From the NCBI RefSeq assembly GCF_023702635.1, contig NZ_CP098455.1, positions 3,410,001 to 3,474,000 of the forward strand: a stretch of 64,000 nucleotides of DNA. Reading direction: 5' to 3'. Shown here one piece after another: positions 54,603 to 63,284 of the stretch. This DNA comes from Spongiibacter taiwanensis (GTDB taxonomy: Bacteria; Pseudomonadota; Gammaproteobacteria; Pseudomonadales; Spongiibacteraceae). Numbering within the stretch: position 1 is the first letter of the stretch; each line of letters starts with the position of its first letter. The translations under genes were made by a program, and so were the position numbers. The notes beneath the pieces were generated by a model. It searched no databases and was not told where the DNA came from. It was given only the letters and a program-made list of their open reading frames with translations.

Positions 54603-55732
54603 TCACTTCCTATGATATGCGCGAGGGGAGTCAGGCGTTGACTGTGCTGGCAAACCACCTGAACCAGGGTAAGTAAGGGAACCGCCAGCAATACACCTGG
54701 GGCGCCCCACAACCAGCCCCAGAAGAAAATCCATAAAAACACCACAATGGGGTTAAGACTGAAACGCAGGCCATGGACTAACGGATCAACAAATTGGCCC
54801 ACAATAGCGGTAAACAGGGCAAAGCCCAGCGGCGCAGCCAGAATCATTGCGATGGTGTCGTAAGTGACGCTGCTGATGATGGCCAGCAAGCCGATCATGA
54901 TGCTTACCCCGAGGTAGGGGATGTAGCGCAGTAGTGCCGCCATGGCGCCCCACAGCGCGGGGTCGGGAAAATCCGCCACCCACAATGCACAGCCGGTGAC
55001 CAGGCCTACCGCAAAATTGACCGCGGTAACCGTGGTTAGGTAGCGCGACATTTGTTCCTGGGCCGCGGTGGCAACACCAATGACGGTCGCCTTGTCGCGC
55101 TGGCTCGGCAGGGTGTGAATAAATCGCTTGAGTAGCGCATCACCGGCGGTCAGCAAGAAGAACAGCATGATTACGCTAAGGGTGCCGTACACACCAAAAT
55201 TTTTGGCGGTTTCCCACACTTCGCTGCGCCATCCCGGCTCGGTGAGAACCACCTGGGTGATTTGCGGGTTGCTGGGCTGACTGCTGAGGGCCTTTTCCAG
55301 GCTGTCAAAGCTGCGGCTGGCAGCGTCGACTTCGGCGCTGTTGGAGTCTACCGCATGAAACTCTTCGCGCAGGTTGGCGACGGCCTCGGGGGTTTTGCCC
55401 AGCCATTCAAGGGCGGGTTCGGACAGCATATAAACACCACCGCCGAAGGCGCCCAGGCTTAAGGCAAGGATGACCAGTGCGGCCAAACTGCGGGGAAGGC
55501 GCCAGCTCTGCAGCCGATTAACAGCGGGGCCGAGCAGCAGGGCGAAAATGACCGCTAGGGTGATGGGCAGTAATACGTCCCGGGCCACCTTCATGGTGTA
55601 GAGCACCGCCAGAATCGCGATGATGTGTACCGCCCAGGCGGTGGATTTGCCTAGCGGCAATGGCCTGTTTGATGCCTGCGGCGCGATGCCGGTTGAGGTT
55701 CCCTGTTCGTCAGCTTCTCCGCCGTGTGCCAC
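54599..55732 (-). CDS. AI-2E/PerM family permease
   Basis: 377 residues with about eight helices and the family blocks LRYIPYLGVSIM and FFWGWLWGAPGVLLAVPLL. Role may be small-molecule or ion export. GTG 55732 has GGGGAG 7 bases before. First gene of a four-gene overlapping operon with amidoligase, C26 hydrolase and yqaA. Confidence 0.9.
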   Translation of the reverse strand: MAHGGEADEQGTSTGIAPQASNRPLPLGKSTAWAVHIIAILAVLYTMKVARDVLLPITLAVIFALLLGPAVNRLQSWRLPRSLAALVILALSLGAFGGGVYMLSEPALEWLGKTPEAVANLREEFHAVDSNSAEVDAASRSFDSLEKALSSQPSNPQITQVVLTEPGWRSEVWETAKNFGVYGTLSVIMLFFLLTAGDALLKRFIHTLPSQRDKATVIGVATAAQEQMSRYLTTVTAVNFAVGLVTGCALWVADFPDPALWGAMAALLRYIPYLGVSIMIGLLAIISSVTYDTIAMILAAPLGFALFTAIVGQFVDPLVHGLRFSLNPIVVFLWIFFWGWLWGAPGVLLAVPLLTLVQVVCQHSQRLTPLAHIIGSE

Positions 55733-55843
55733 TGGTGGTTCTCCCCTGAACTGGTGTGTTGATAGCTTGTGTTTGCTGTGCCCGGTGCCGGACGAGTTAA
55801 GGCGGGTTTGATTGCCCCGCCGCCAGCAACGCGGTTGCCCTCG

Positions 55844-56026
55844 TCAGCGCTCACGGGGGCCGGCAAACCACCAGATAATCAGTCCCAGTAAGGGAAGTAG
55901 CAGGATCAATACGATCCAGAGCAATTTTGCGCCTGAGCTTTCCCGGCTCTGCACAATATTAAGAATCGCCCAGATGTCGGCGATAAAGATGAGAAATCCC
56001 AGAAGTCCTGTTACCTGCAGTTCCAT
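55844..56026 (-). CDS. PLDc_N-type small membrane protein
   Basis: 60 residues: two hydrophobic helices with a conserved WIVLILLLPLLGLIIWWFAGPR end, the phospholipase-D-nuclease N-terminal domain found as a lone unit in many bacteria. ATG 56026 follows GGGAGA. The 111-base gap to the permease gene is empty. Confidence 0.8.
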   Translation of the reverse strand: MELQVTGLLGFLIFIADIWAILNIVQSRESSGAKLLWIVLILLLPLLGLIIWWFAGPRER

Positions 56027-56132
56027 CGCAATCTCCCTGTCGTTAACCATACCGTTACGGTTGGGTTTAGCCAAGTGGCTGTTTTATAGAGCGGTTTTCA
56101 GGTGATGAGTTCAATCAGGTGCGGTTTGGGTT

Positions 56133-56162
56133 CTCCCCCTGGGCCGAAGCGGCCAGGGGGAG
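56133..56162. terminator. strong GC stem-loop after dapD
   Basis: CTCCCCCTGG-x-GCCG pairs with CGGCCAGGGGGAG around an AAG loop, with a single bulge. No U-tract on either strand. Lies 28 bases past the dapD stop. Confidence 0.45.
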
Positions 56163-56190
56163 ACAAGGCGGAGAGTGGCTTGGCAGCCGC

Positions 56191-57228
56191 TTAGTTGTGG
56201 GCGTGCAGCATCTCGTTTAGCGCAATGGCCGACTTGTTAGTCAGGGCCTCAATGGCGCCGTTTTTGGAGTTGCGGCGGAACAGCAGGTCAGACTTGCCTG
56301 CCAGGTCCCGGGCCTTGGCGGTACCGGCTACCGCGCCGGTGTCGTCGATCATGGCAACCACCGAGCCCGCCGTGATGTAGAGCCCGGCTTCCACGGTGCA
56401 GCGGTCGCCTAGGGGAATACCAATACCGGCATTGGCGCCGATCAGGCACTCTTTGCCCACGGAGATAATCACATTGTTGCCGCCAGACAGGGTGCCCATG
56501 GTAGAGCAGCCTCCGCCCAGGTCCGATCCGGAACCGATCATGACGCCGGCAGAGATGCGGCCTTCAATCATGCCGGGGCCTTCGGTGCCGGCATTAAAGT
56601 TCACAAAACCCTCGTGCATGATGGTGGTGCCTTCACCGAGGTAAGCGCCCAGGCGCACCCGCGCGGTGTGAGCAATGCGCACGCCAGTGGGTACCACGTA
56701 GTTGGTCATTTTGGGGAATTTGTCCACCGACATGACTTCGAGCAGCTCACCTTTCATGCGCGCTTGCAGCTGGCGCTGGGGCAGCTCGGCCAGATCGACG
56801 GCGCCCTGGTTGGTCCAGGCCACATTGGGCAAGGCGCCGAACATGCCGGTCAGGTTTTGCTGGTGGGGTTTGACCAGGCGGTGAGACAGCAGGTGCAGCT
56901 TCAGGTAAACCTCGGGCACGCTGGTGGGCGCGTCGTCAGTGGCCAGGACGGTGACCACCAGCGGTTGATCGCTGCTGGCGAGCTGGACCGCAACGTCGGC
57001 CAGGGTGTCTTCACCGCAGCCTTTGAGTGCTTCGGCCAGGGCGGCCATGGTGTCTTTGTTGGTGGCAAGGGCTTCGTTGCCGCCGGTGTAATTCACCACC
57101 GGCGCAATGGCGGCAATCAATTCGGCACTGGGTGCAACTTGTGGCTGAGGGTAGAACGTGTCGAGCCACTGGCCTTTGCTGTTTTGGGTGCCGAGGCCGA
57201 GGCCCAGGCTGAATACGCTGTCAGTCAT
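56191..57228 (-). CDS. dapD: tetrahydrodipicolinate N-succinyltransferase DapD (long form)
   Basis: 345 residues, the longer Pseudomonas-type form. A left-handed beta-helix of hexapeptide repeats spans the middle (VRLGAYLGEGTTIMHEGFVNF...GNNVIISVGKECLIGANAGIGIPLGD). Succinylates tetrahydrodipicolinate in lysine and meso-DAP synthesis. dapC in the same strand run supplies the next step. Confidence 0.94.
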   Translation of the reverse strand: MTDSVFSLGLGLGTQNSKGQWLDTFYPQPQVAPSAELIAAIAPVVNYTGGNEALATNKDTMAALAEALKGCGEDTLADVAVQLASSDQPLVVTVLATDDAPTSVPEVYLKLHLLSHRLVKPHQQNLTGMFGALPNVAWTNQGAVDLAELPQRQLQARMKGELLEVMSVDKFPKMTNYVVPTGVRIAHTARVRLGAYLGEGTTIMHEGFVNFNAGTEGPGMIEGRISAGVMIGSGSDLGGGCSTMGTLSGGNNVIISVGKECLIGANAGIGIPLGDRCTVEAGLYITAGSVVAMIDDTGAVAGTAKARDLAGKSDLLFRRNSKNGAIEALTNKSAIALNEMLHAHN

Positions 57229-57269
57229 GCGAAGATGGCGTCCTTTTGAAAGGGGTTAATGTTGCGTCA

Positions 57270-57623
57270 CTAGAGAGTGTGATGAGTAAAAATCTGTTGG
57301 TAGTCCGCATCCTTGAAGCCCAGATGCAAGCTGTTGCCGGTGTCGAGCAGGGGGCGTTTCATCAGGGTGGGATGCCCCTGCAGCAGGGTCGCCCCACGGT
57401 CTTCTGCCATTGCTTTGTCGGCGTCGCCGAGCTGCTTCCAGGTGGTGCTGCGTTTGTTGATCAGGGCGTCGCCGAGTTCGGTCAGCCACTGGGCGAACTG
57501 GCCCTCTGGCAGGGGCTCGTCGCGAATATCGTGAAACTGGTGGTCAATGCCGTGACCCTCAAGCCACTTGCGGGCGGCGCGCACGGTGTCGCAATTTTTA
57601 ATGCCGTATAGGGTAACCGTCAT
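57270..57623 (-). CDS. ArsC/Spx-family reductase-like protein (YffB type)
   Basis: 117 residues: YGIKNCDTVRAARKWLEGHGIDHQFHDIRDEP and late HPTLMKRPLLD, the thioredoxin-fold ArsC family. Only one N-terminal Cys is seen, as in YffB; the arsenate role is doubtful. ATG 57623 follows AGGACC. Confidence 0.9.
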   Translation of the reverse strand: MTVTLYGIKNCDTVRAARKWLEGHGIDHQFHDIRDEPLPEGQFAQWLTELGDALINKRSTTWKQLGDADKAMAEDRGATLLQGHPTLMKRPLLDTGNSLHLGFKDADYQQIFTHHTL

Positions 57624-57686
57624 GGTCCTGCGGGGCTCCATTTTTCGGGTGGCTAAGCTTATCAAAAAGCCCGGCGTGGATCACCG

Positions 57687-58340
57687 TCAGGCTTTTTTGG
57701 TTTTCTTCGGAGATTTTCGTTCGGGATAGCAGGTGGTACAGATTTCACAGACGGTGCCGTCGCAGCCCCGGGCGCTGCAGAACTCGCGACCGTAGTAAAT
57801 AATCTGCAAATGCAGGCTATTCCATTTATCCCGGGCAAACAGGCGCTTCAGGTCTTTTTCGGTTTGCGCCACATTTTTGCCACTGCTCAGGCCCCAGCGC
57901 TGGGCCAGGCGGTGAATGTGGGTGTCTACCGGAAACGCCGGCACACCAAAGGCCTGGGACATCACCACGCTGGCAGTTTTGTGGCCCACCCCGGGGAGAG
58001 CTTCCAGTGCGTCCCAGTCCTGGGGCACCACGCCGTTGTGTTGCTCCACCAGAATTTCTGACAGCCGTTTGATGGCCTTGGATTTTTGCGGTGACAGGCC
58101 GCAGGGGCGGATGATCTCGCGGATTTTATCCACGTCCTGCTGGGCCATATCGAAGGGGTTGTCGGCCAGAGCGAACAGGGCAGGGGTCACCTGATTCACC
58201 CGCTCGTCGGTGCACTGGGCCGACAGCAACACCGCCACCAAAAGGGTGTAGGGGTCTTTGTGGTCCAGCGGGATGGGCTGTTCGGGATAGAGTTCGTCGA
58301 GGCGCCGCTGAATAAAGGCGACGCGATCTGCCTTCAGCAC
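57687..58340 (-). CDS. nth: endonuclease III (DNA glycosylase/AP lyase)
   Basis: 217 residues with the helix-hairpin-helix LPGVGHKTASVV (K121) and catalytic D139 (FPVDTHIHRLAQRWG). Excises oxidised pyrimidines. The C-terminal cluster has Cys at 188, 193, 198, 201 and 204 instead of the usual C-x6-C-x2-C-x5-C. GTG 58340 has GGAG at 8-base spacing and overlaps the dapC stop. Confidence 0.92.
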   Translation of the reverse strand: MLKADRVAFIQRRLDELYPEQPIPLDHKDPYTLLVAVLLSAQCTDERVNQVTPALFALADNPFDMAQQDVDKIREIIRPCGLSPQKSKAIKRLSEILVEQHNGVVPQDWDALEALPGVGHKTASVVMSQAFGVPAFPVDTHIHRLAQRWGLSSGKNVAQTEKDLKRLFARDKWNSLHLQIIYYGREFCSARGCDGTVCEICTTCYPERKSPKKTKKA

Positions 58341-59536
58341 TGAGCGGACTCCAGTGAGGCGCAATAGGCCTTAATGCGGCGGGCTGCCTCAACGCAATCG
58401 TCCAGCTCGGCCACCAACGCCATGCGCACATAGTTGGCGCCGGGATTGACGCCATCCACCGTGCGCGACAAATAGCTGCCGGCCAGCACGGTGACGTGCT
58501 GCTGGTCAAACAGCCCACGGGCAAACTCGGTGTCGGCGATGGGAGTTTTGGCCCACAGATAAAACGAGGCGTCAGGCTGGCTGACATCCAGGCAGCCGTC
58601 CAGCTCTGCCAGTACCCGGCTGAACTTCTCCCGGTATCGATCGCGGTTGGCCAGTACATGCGCTTCGTCACTCCAGGCGGCGGCGCTGGCAAGCTGATGC
58701 TGAACCGGCATGGCGCAGCCGTGGTAGGTGCGGTAGAGCAGGAAGTCGGCGAGGACGGTGGCATCACCGGCGACAAAACCCGAGCGCATGCCGGGCAGGT
58801 TGGAGCGTTTTGACAGGCTGTGGAAGACCACGCAGCGGCGGTAATCGTCCCGACCCATGGCCGCGCACGCCTGTAGCAGGCCTGGGGGTGGCGCGGCTTC
58901 GTCAAAGTAGAGTTCGGAGTAGCATTCGTCGCTGGCAATAATGAAGTCGTGTTCGTCGGCAAGCCGGATCAACTGCTGCAGTGCGTCCTGGCTCATCACG
59001 GCGCCGCTGGGGTTGCCCGGGGTGCACAGGTAGAGCAACTGACAGCGTTGCCACACCTCGGCGGGCACGGCGGAGTAGTCTGGAATAAACCCGGTTTGGG
59101 CGTGGCAGGCCAGAAAGTGGGGCTGGGCACCGGCCAGCAGCGCCGCACCTTCATAGATCTGGTAGAACGGGTTGGGGCAGACCACCAGGGCGTCATCACT
59201 GGGGCTGACCACCGCCTGGGCAAAGGCAAACAGGGCCTCCCGGGTGCCGTTTACCGGCAATACCTGGGTCTCGGCACACAGCCCTTGCAAGCTAAAGCGG
59301 CGGCTGGCCCAGTCGGCGATGGCGGTGCGTAACTCGGCGATACCCTTGGTAGTGGGGTAGTTGCTCAGCTTGTCCAGGTTGGCGCTGATGTCGGCCACCA
59401 CAAATTCCGGCGCCGGATGGCGAGGCTCGCCGATGGACAGGGGAATGTGGCGAACGGCGGGCGGCTGGCAGTCTGCCAGCAGGGCCCGCAATTTTTCAAA
59501 TGGATAGGCCTGAAGGGCCTGGAGCCGTGGATTCAT
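58334..59536 (-). CDS. dapC: succinyldiaminopimelate transaminase DapC
   Basis: 400 residues, aminotransferase class I/II: PNPFYQIYEGAALLAGA, LCTPGNPSGAVMS, SDECYSELYF and PLP lysine in SLSKRSNLPGMRSGF. Third step of succinylase lysine synthesis, next to dapD in the same run. Starts inside the end of glnD (41-base overlap). Confidence 0.92.
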   Translation of the reverse strand: MNPRLQALQAYPFEKLRALLADCQPPAVRHIPLSIGEPRHPAPEFVVADISANLDKLSNYPTTKGIAELRTAIADWASRRFSLQGLCAETQVLPVNGTREALFAFAQAVVSPSDDALVVCPNPFYQIYEGAALLAGAQPHFLACHAQTGFIPDYSAVPAEVWQRCQLLYLCTPGNPSGAVMSQDALQQLIRLADEHDFIIASDECYSELYFDEAAPPPGLLQACAAMGRDDYRRCVVFHSLSKRSNLPGMRSGFVAGDATVLADFLLYRTYHGCAMPVQHQLASAAAWSDEAHVLANRDRYREKFSRVLAELDGCLDVSQPDASFYLWAKTPIADTEFARGLFDQQHVTVLAGSYLSRTVDGVNPGANYVRMALVAELDDCVEAARRIKAYCASLESAQC

Positions 59537-62180
59537 TCTGTTTGCTCACTTGCTGGTCCAGTTCCCTGCAGATGGCGTCTTGGATTTCCCGGCACAGGGC
59601 GGGGTCTTCCACCGGCTTCTGCTCACTGTTGGTAATAAAAAATACGTCTTCCACCCGCTCGCCGAGGGTGGCGATTTTGGCGTTTTGCAGACGTAGATCG
59701 TATTGGTTAAAAATCTGGGCGACTCTGGCCAGCAGGCCGGGGCGGTCCGGGGTAATCACCTCTAAAATGGTGTGTCCCTTGTTCAAATCCGTCGACATGC
59801 TGGTGCGGGTTGGGGTGGTAAACAGGCGCATCTGCCGCGGGGTGCGGCGGTTGGTAAAGCCCGGAAATTTGTCGGGGCTCTCAAGGTGCTGGCGCAGGAA
59901 TTTCATGATGTGATCGATTCGCGCCGGGTTGTCTCCGAGGGGTTCACCGTTCGCATCAAGCACATAGAACGTGTCGAGGGTGTAGCCCGAGCCGCTGTTG
60001 TAAATGCGGGCGTCCTGAATGCTTAGATCGAGCTGCTCCATGGCCGACGCCAGCAGGGCGAACAGACCGGGTCGCCCCTTGGTGTGGACGAAAATCTGGG
60101 TGGCGCCCTCAATGCCCTGGCGGGCGTCGGGCTTGATCAACACCAGCGGTGCATCGGGGTTGGTGCGCTGGGCGATGGCCCGGGTGTGCCAGACGATGTC
60201 GTCGATCTGTTCGCGAATAAAGTAATCTTCACCGGTTTTGGACCAGAGCTTGCGCACTTCGGTATCGGTAAAGCCGTAATCTTCCAGTCGCTCGATGGCG
60301 CCCAGTTGGGTTTCGGCAATCCACTCCTGCTTGTCGATGGGGTTTTCCAGGCCCCGGCGCAGGGCCCGGCGGGTTTCCGCATAGAGCTGACGCATCAGGG
60401 AGGCCCGCCAGGAGGTCCACAGATTGGGGTTGGTGGCGTTGATATCGGCCACGGTCAGGCAAAACAGGTAGTCCAGACGGGTCTGTTCACCCACCAGTAG
60501 GGCGAAGTCGCGGATGACTTCCGGGTCCTGAATATCCCGGCGCTGGGAAACCGAGGACATCTCCAGGTGCTTTTCCACCAGCCAGGCCACTAAATTGGTG
60601 TCGCGCTTATTCAGCCCCAGGTTTTCGCAGAAGTTGCGGGCGTCAACCGCGCCGAGCGTGGAATGATCGCCACCCCGGCCCTTGGCGATGTCGTGGAACA
60701 GACCGGCCAAAAACAGCAGTTCCGGCTTGGGCAGGCGCTGCATGATCCGGCAGGCCATGGGGTAGGTGTCGACCATGCTGGGATAGCGGAAGCGGCTGAT
60801 ATTTTTGATCAGCGCCATGGTGTGGGCATCGACCGAGTAAATATGGAACAGGTCGTGCTGCATCTGGCCCATGATCTGGCCGAACTCGGGAATGAAGCCG
60901 CCGAGCACGCCCCAGCGGCGCATACGGCGCAGTTGCAAGGCCACCCGCTGCGGGCATTTCAGCAGCTCCATAAAGAAGCGCTTGTTGCGCGGGTCGGCCC
61001 GAAAGCGGTCGTTGAGGAGGTGCAGGGATTTCAGGATCAGGCGAATGGTGCTGGCCCGGGCGCCATCGATGGCCGGGTTGCTGGCCATCAGGAAAAAGAT
61101 CTCCATCAATGCGGTGGGGTTTTTCTCGAAGACCTTGTCGTTGGCGACTTCGATATGGCCGTTGCGTATCCGGAAGCGGGAGTTCAGCTCGATCAGGGTT
61201 TCGGCTTCACAGGCGCGCAGAATGGTCTCGTCAAAGTGCTGCATCAGCACATCGTTGAGCACCCCGAGGTTCATTGCCCAGCGATAGTACTCCTGCATAA
61301 AGCTCTCGACGGCGAGCTTGCCGTCGCCATCTTTATAGCCAAACATTTTGGCCAGGGTGCGCTGGTGGTCGAACAACAGACGATCTTCCTCCCGGCCAGC
61401 GATCAGGTGCAGGGCAAAGCGCAGTTTCCACAAAAAGGCCTGGCCGTCGCGCAGCACGGACAGTTCCTCCAGGCTCAGAAACTGACGGTCGTACAGGTCG
61501 TCGATGGACTGGGCGCCGAAGTGGCGCTTGATCACCCAGCCGATCATTTGAATGTCGCGCAGGCCACCGGGGGAGCTCTTGATGTTGGGTTCGAGGTTGT
61601 ACTCGGTGTTGGCGTATTTGCGGTGGCGGCTGATTTGCTCGTCCCATTTGGCGCGGAAGAATTCGGCGCTGGGCCAGATTTCTTCGGGGCCGACCAGTTT
61701 CATCAATTCCCGGTGGAGTGCGGGGTTACCGGCAATGGTGCGGGACTCCATCAGGTTGGTGGCAATGGTGATGTCTTCGATGGCGGCCTGTTGGCATTGC
61801 AGGATGCTGCGGGCGCTGTGGCCCACGTTTAAGTTCAAATCCCACAGGCGTGTGATGAGTTGTTCGATGCTGTCCCGGTAGTGGTCGGTGTCGTCCCGGG
61901 TCAGGATCAGAATATCAATGTCAGAGTAGGGGTGAAGCTCGCCCCGGCCGTAGCCGCCCACGGCCACCAGGGCAACGTCGTCGCCCCAGTCGAGGCGCTG
62001 CCAGATGTCCTGCAGCAGCTCGTCGATTTTCTTGGAGCGCAGCTGCACCAGCTCCCAGGCTGGCGTGCCATTGTAAAAACCCTCTTCCAATTCCTTGGCC
62101 AGGGTTTTGAGGTAGTTCTTGTAATGCGCGAGCGCCTTGCCGTTGCCTTGCTCCAGCACGGCGTTATCGAGATTTGGCAT
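59496..62180 (-). CDS. glnD: PII uridylyltransferase/uridylyl-removing enzyme GlnD
   Basis: 894 residues, domains in order: nucleotidyltransferase GGYGRGELHPYSDID (75-89), linker, HD hydrolase LFHDIAKGRGGDHS (near 495-508), and two ACT domains (near 703 and 812). Senses glutamine and modifies PII. Standard place beside map and rpsB. Confidence 0.96.
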   Translation of the reverse strand: MPNLDNAVLEQGNGKALAHYKNYLKTLAKELEEGFYNGTPAWELVQLRSKKIDELLQDIWQRLDWGDDVALVAVGGYGRGELHPYSDIDILILTRDDTDHYRDSIEQLITRLWDLNLNVGHSARSILQCQQAAIEDITIATNLMESRTIAGNPALHRELMKLVGPEEIWPSAEFFRAKWDEQISRHRKYANTEYNLEPNIKSSPGGLRDIQMIGWVIKRHFGAQSIDDLYDRQFLSLEELSVLRDGQAFLWKLRFALHLIAGREEDRLLFDHQRTLAKMFGYKDGDGKLAVESFMQEYYRWAMNLGVLNDVLMQHFDETILRACEAETLIELNSRFRIRNGHIEVANDKVFEKNPTALMEIFFLMASNPAIDGARASTIRLILKSLHLLNDRFRADPRNKRFFMELLKCPQRVALQLRRMRRWGVLGGFIPEFGQIMGQMQHDLFHIYSVDAHTMALIKNISRFRYPSMVDTYPMACRIMQRLPKPELLFLAGLFHDIAKGRGGDHSTLGAVDARNFCENLGLNKRDTNLVAWLVEKHLEMSSVSQRRDIQDPEVIRDFALLVGEQTRLDYLFCLTVADINATNPNLWTSWRASLMRQLYAETRRALRRGLENPIDKQEWIAETQLGAIERLEDYGFTDTEVRKLWSKTGEDYFIREQIDDIVWHTRAIAQRTNPDAPLVLIKPDARQGIEGATQIFVHTKGRPGLFALLASAMEQLDLSIQDARIYNSGSGYTLDTFYVLDANGEPLGDNPARIDHIMKFLRQHLESPDKFPGFTNRRTPRQMRLFTTPTRTSMSTDLNKGHTILEVITPDRPGLLARVAQIFNQYDLRLQNAKIATLGERVEDVFFITNSEQKPVEDPALCREIQDAICRELDQQVSKQNESTAPGPSGLSI

Positions 62181-62183
62181 GAA

Positions 62184-62975
62184 TCAGCCCCGGTAGAAGG
62201 GTTCGTCAGGTCGTGCGGTCAGCACCTCAACACCGTCGGCGGTAACCGCCATGGTGTGCTCCCATTGGGCCGACAGGCGGCGATCCTTGGTGGTCACCGT
62301 CCAGCCATCTTTGATGTTGAGCTTGGTCTGTTTCTTACCCGCATTGATCATTGGCTCGATGGTGAAGGTCATCCCTTCCTCTAATTTCAGGTCGTTACGG
62401 CGGTTGTAGCCTTCGCCGTAGTGCAGCACTTGCGGGTCTTCGTGGAAGCCCAGGCCAATGCCATGGCCACAGTATTCCTCGACCACCGAGTAGTGGTTGC
62501 TGCGGGCATGTTTGGCGATGACGGTGCCGATGTCGCTGAGCATGCAGCCGGGGCGAACCAGCTCAATGGCCTGGTACAGACACTCTTGGGTGACGCGGCA
62601 CAGGCGTTTGGCATGGTCGGCCACCTCGCCAACATAAAACATGCGGTTGGTGTCGCCGTGCCAGCCATCCTTTATTACGGTCACATCAATGTTGAGGATG
62701 TCGCCATCCTTCAGAATTTTCTTATCGGAGGGGATGCCGTGACAGATAACTTCGTTGACTGACGTACAGATCGATTTGGGGAAGCCGTTGTAATTCAGCG
62801 GGGCGGGAATGGCCTTCTGCACATTGACGATGTAGTCGTGGCAGATGCGGTCCAGCTCTTCGGTGCTCACACCTGGCTGAACGTGGGGGGCGATCATTTC
62901 CAGCACCTCGGCGGCGAGGCGGCCTGCCACCCGCATGGCGGCGATCTGTTCTGGGGTCTTTTTTACAACATTCAT
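62184..62975 (-). CDS. map: methionine aminopeptidase, type I
   Basis: 263 residues with metal ligands D97, D108, H171, E207, E239 and H79. Removes N-terminal Met from new proteins. Divergent from rpsB, as in many gammaproteobacteria. Confidence 0.97.
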   Translation of the reverse strand: MNVVKKTPEQIAAMRVAGRLAAEVLEMIAPHVQPGVSTEELDRICHDYIVNVQKAIPAPLNYNGFPKSICTSVNEVICHGIPSDKKILKDGDILNIDVTVIKDGWHGDTNRMFYVGEVADHAKRLCRVTQECLYQAIELVRPGCMLSDIGTVIAKHARSNHYSVVEEYCGHGIGLGFHEDPQVLHYGEGYNRRNDLKLEEGMTFTIEPMINAGKKQTKLNIKDGWTVTTKDRRLSAQWEHTMAVTADGVEVLTARPDEPFYRG

Positions 62976-63063
62976 TCGGGAATCGAGTACCTGTCAGCCG
63001 CGGGGCAGGGCGCGGCGGGCCAAAAACGCGCATTGTAAACCATCCCGGCAGGGCTCGCGAAGG

Positions 63064-63085
63064 GCGCGGGCTGCCGTGCCCGCGC
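63064..63085. other. GC hairpin in the map-rpsB gap
   Basis: GCGCGGGC-TGCCGT-GCCCGCGC, perfect 8-bp stem, in the 309-base gap between map and rpsB. No U-tract. Confidence 0.35.
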
Positions 63086-63111
63086 TGGCGGTGAAATATC
63101 GCCATTTCTGC

Positions 63112-63140
63112 TTTCCGATAGGGGGGCGCTGTGGTATAAA
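63112..63140 (+). promoter_or_regulatory. rpsB promoter candidate with GC-rich discriminator
   Basis: TATAAA at 63135-63140 is followed by TACGCGCCC, a GC-rich discriminator of the kind that responds to ppGpp. The -35 candidate TTTCCG (63112-63117) with 17-base spacing is weak. Confidence 0.5.
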
Positions 63141-63213
63141 TACGCGCCCTTTTACCGGTCCAGGCTGGAAAAGGCATAAGCGACGCGTGATCACCGACAC
63201 GTAATCCCGGGTG

Positions 63214-63263
63214 CCTCGACTTGAGCGAGGTTGGGTTGCGGGGTGTTCACAAGTTAATAACCC
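63214..63263 (+). promoter_or_regulatory. structured rpsB 5' leader
   Basis: CCTCG/CGAGG (63214-63230) and GGGTT/AACCC (63233-63263) can form two consecutive stems before the ribosome site AAGGA (63274-63278). Gammaproteobacterial rpsB leaders are known to bind S2 for autocontrol; this leader is in the right place. Confidence 0.45.
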
Positions 63264-63284
63264 GATGTTTTCGAAGGAAAAATC

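Noticed and set aside
60663-61832. 389-codon open frame antisense to glnD
   Set aside because: Mirror frame of a high-GC coding gene; composition and absence of any domain argue against a gene.
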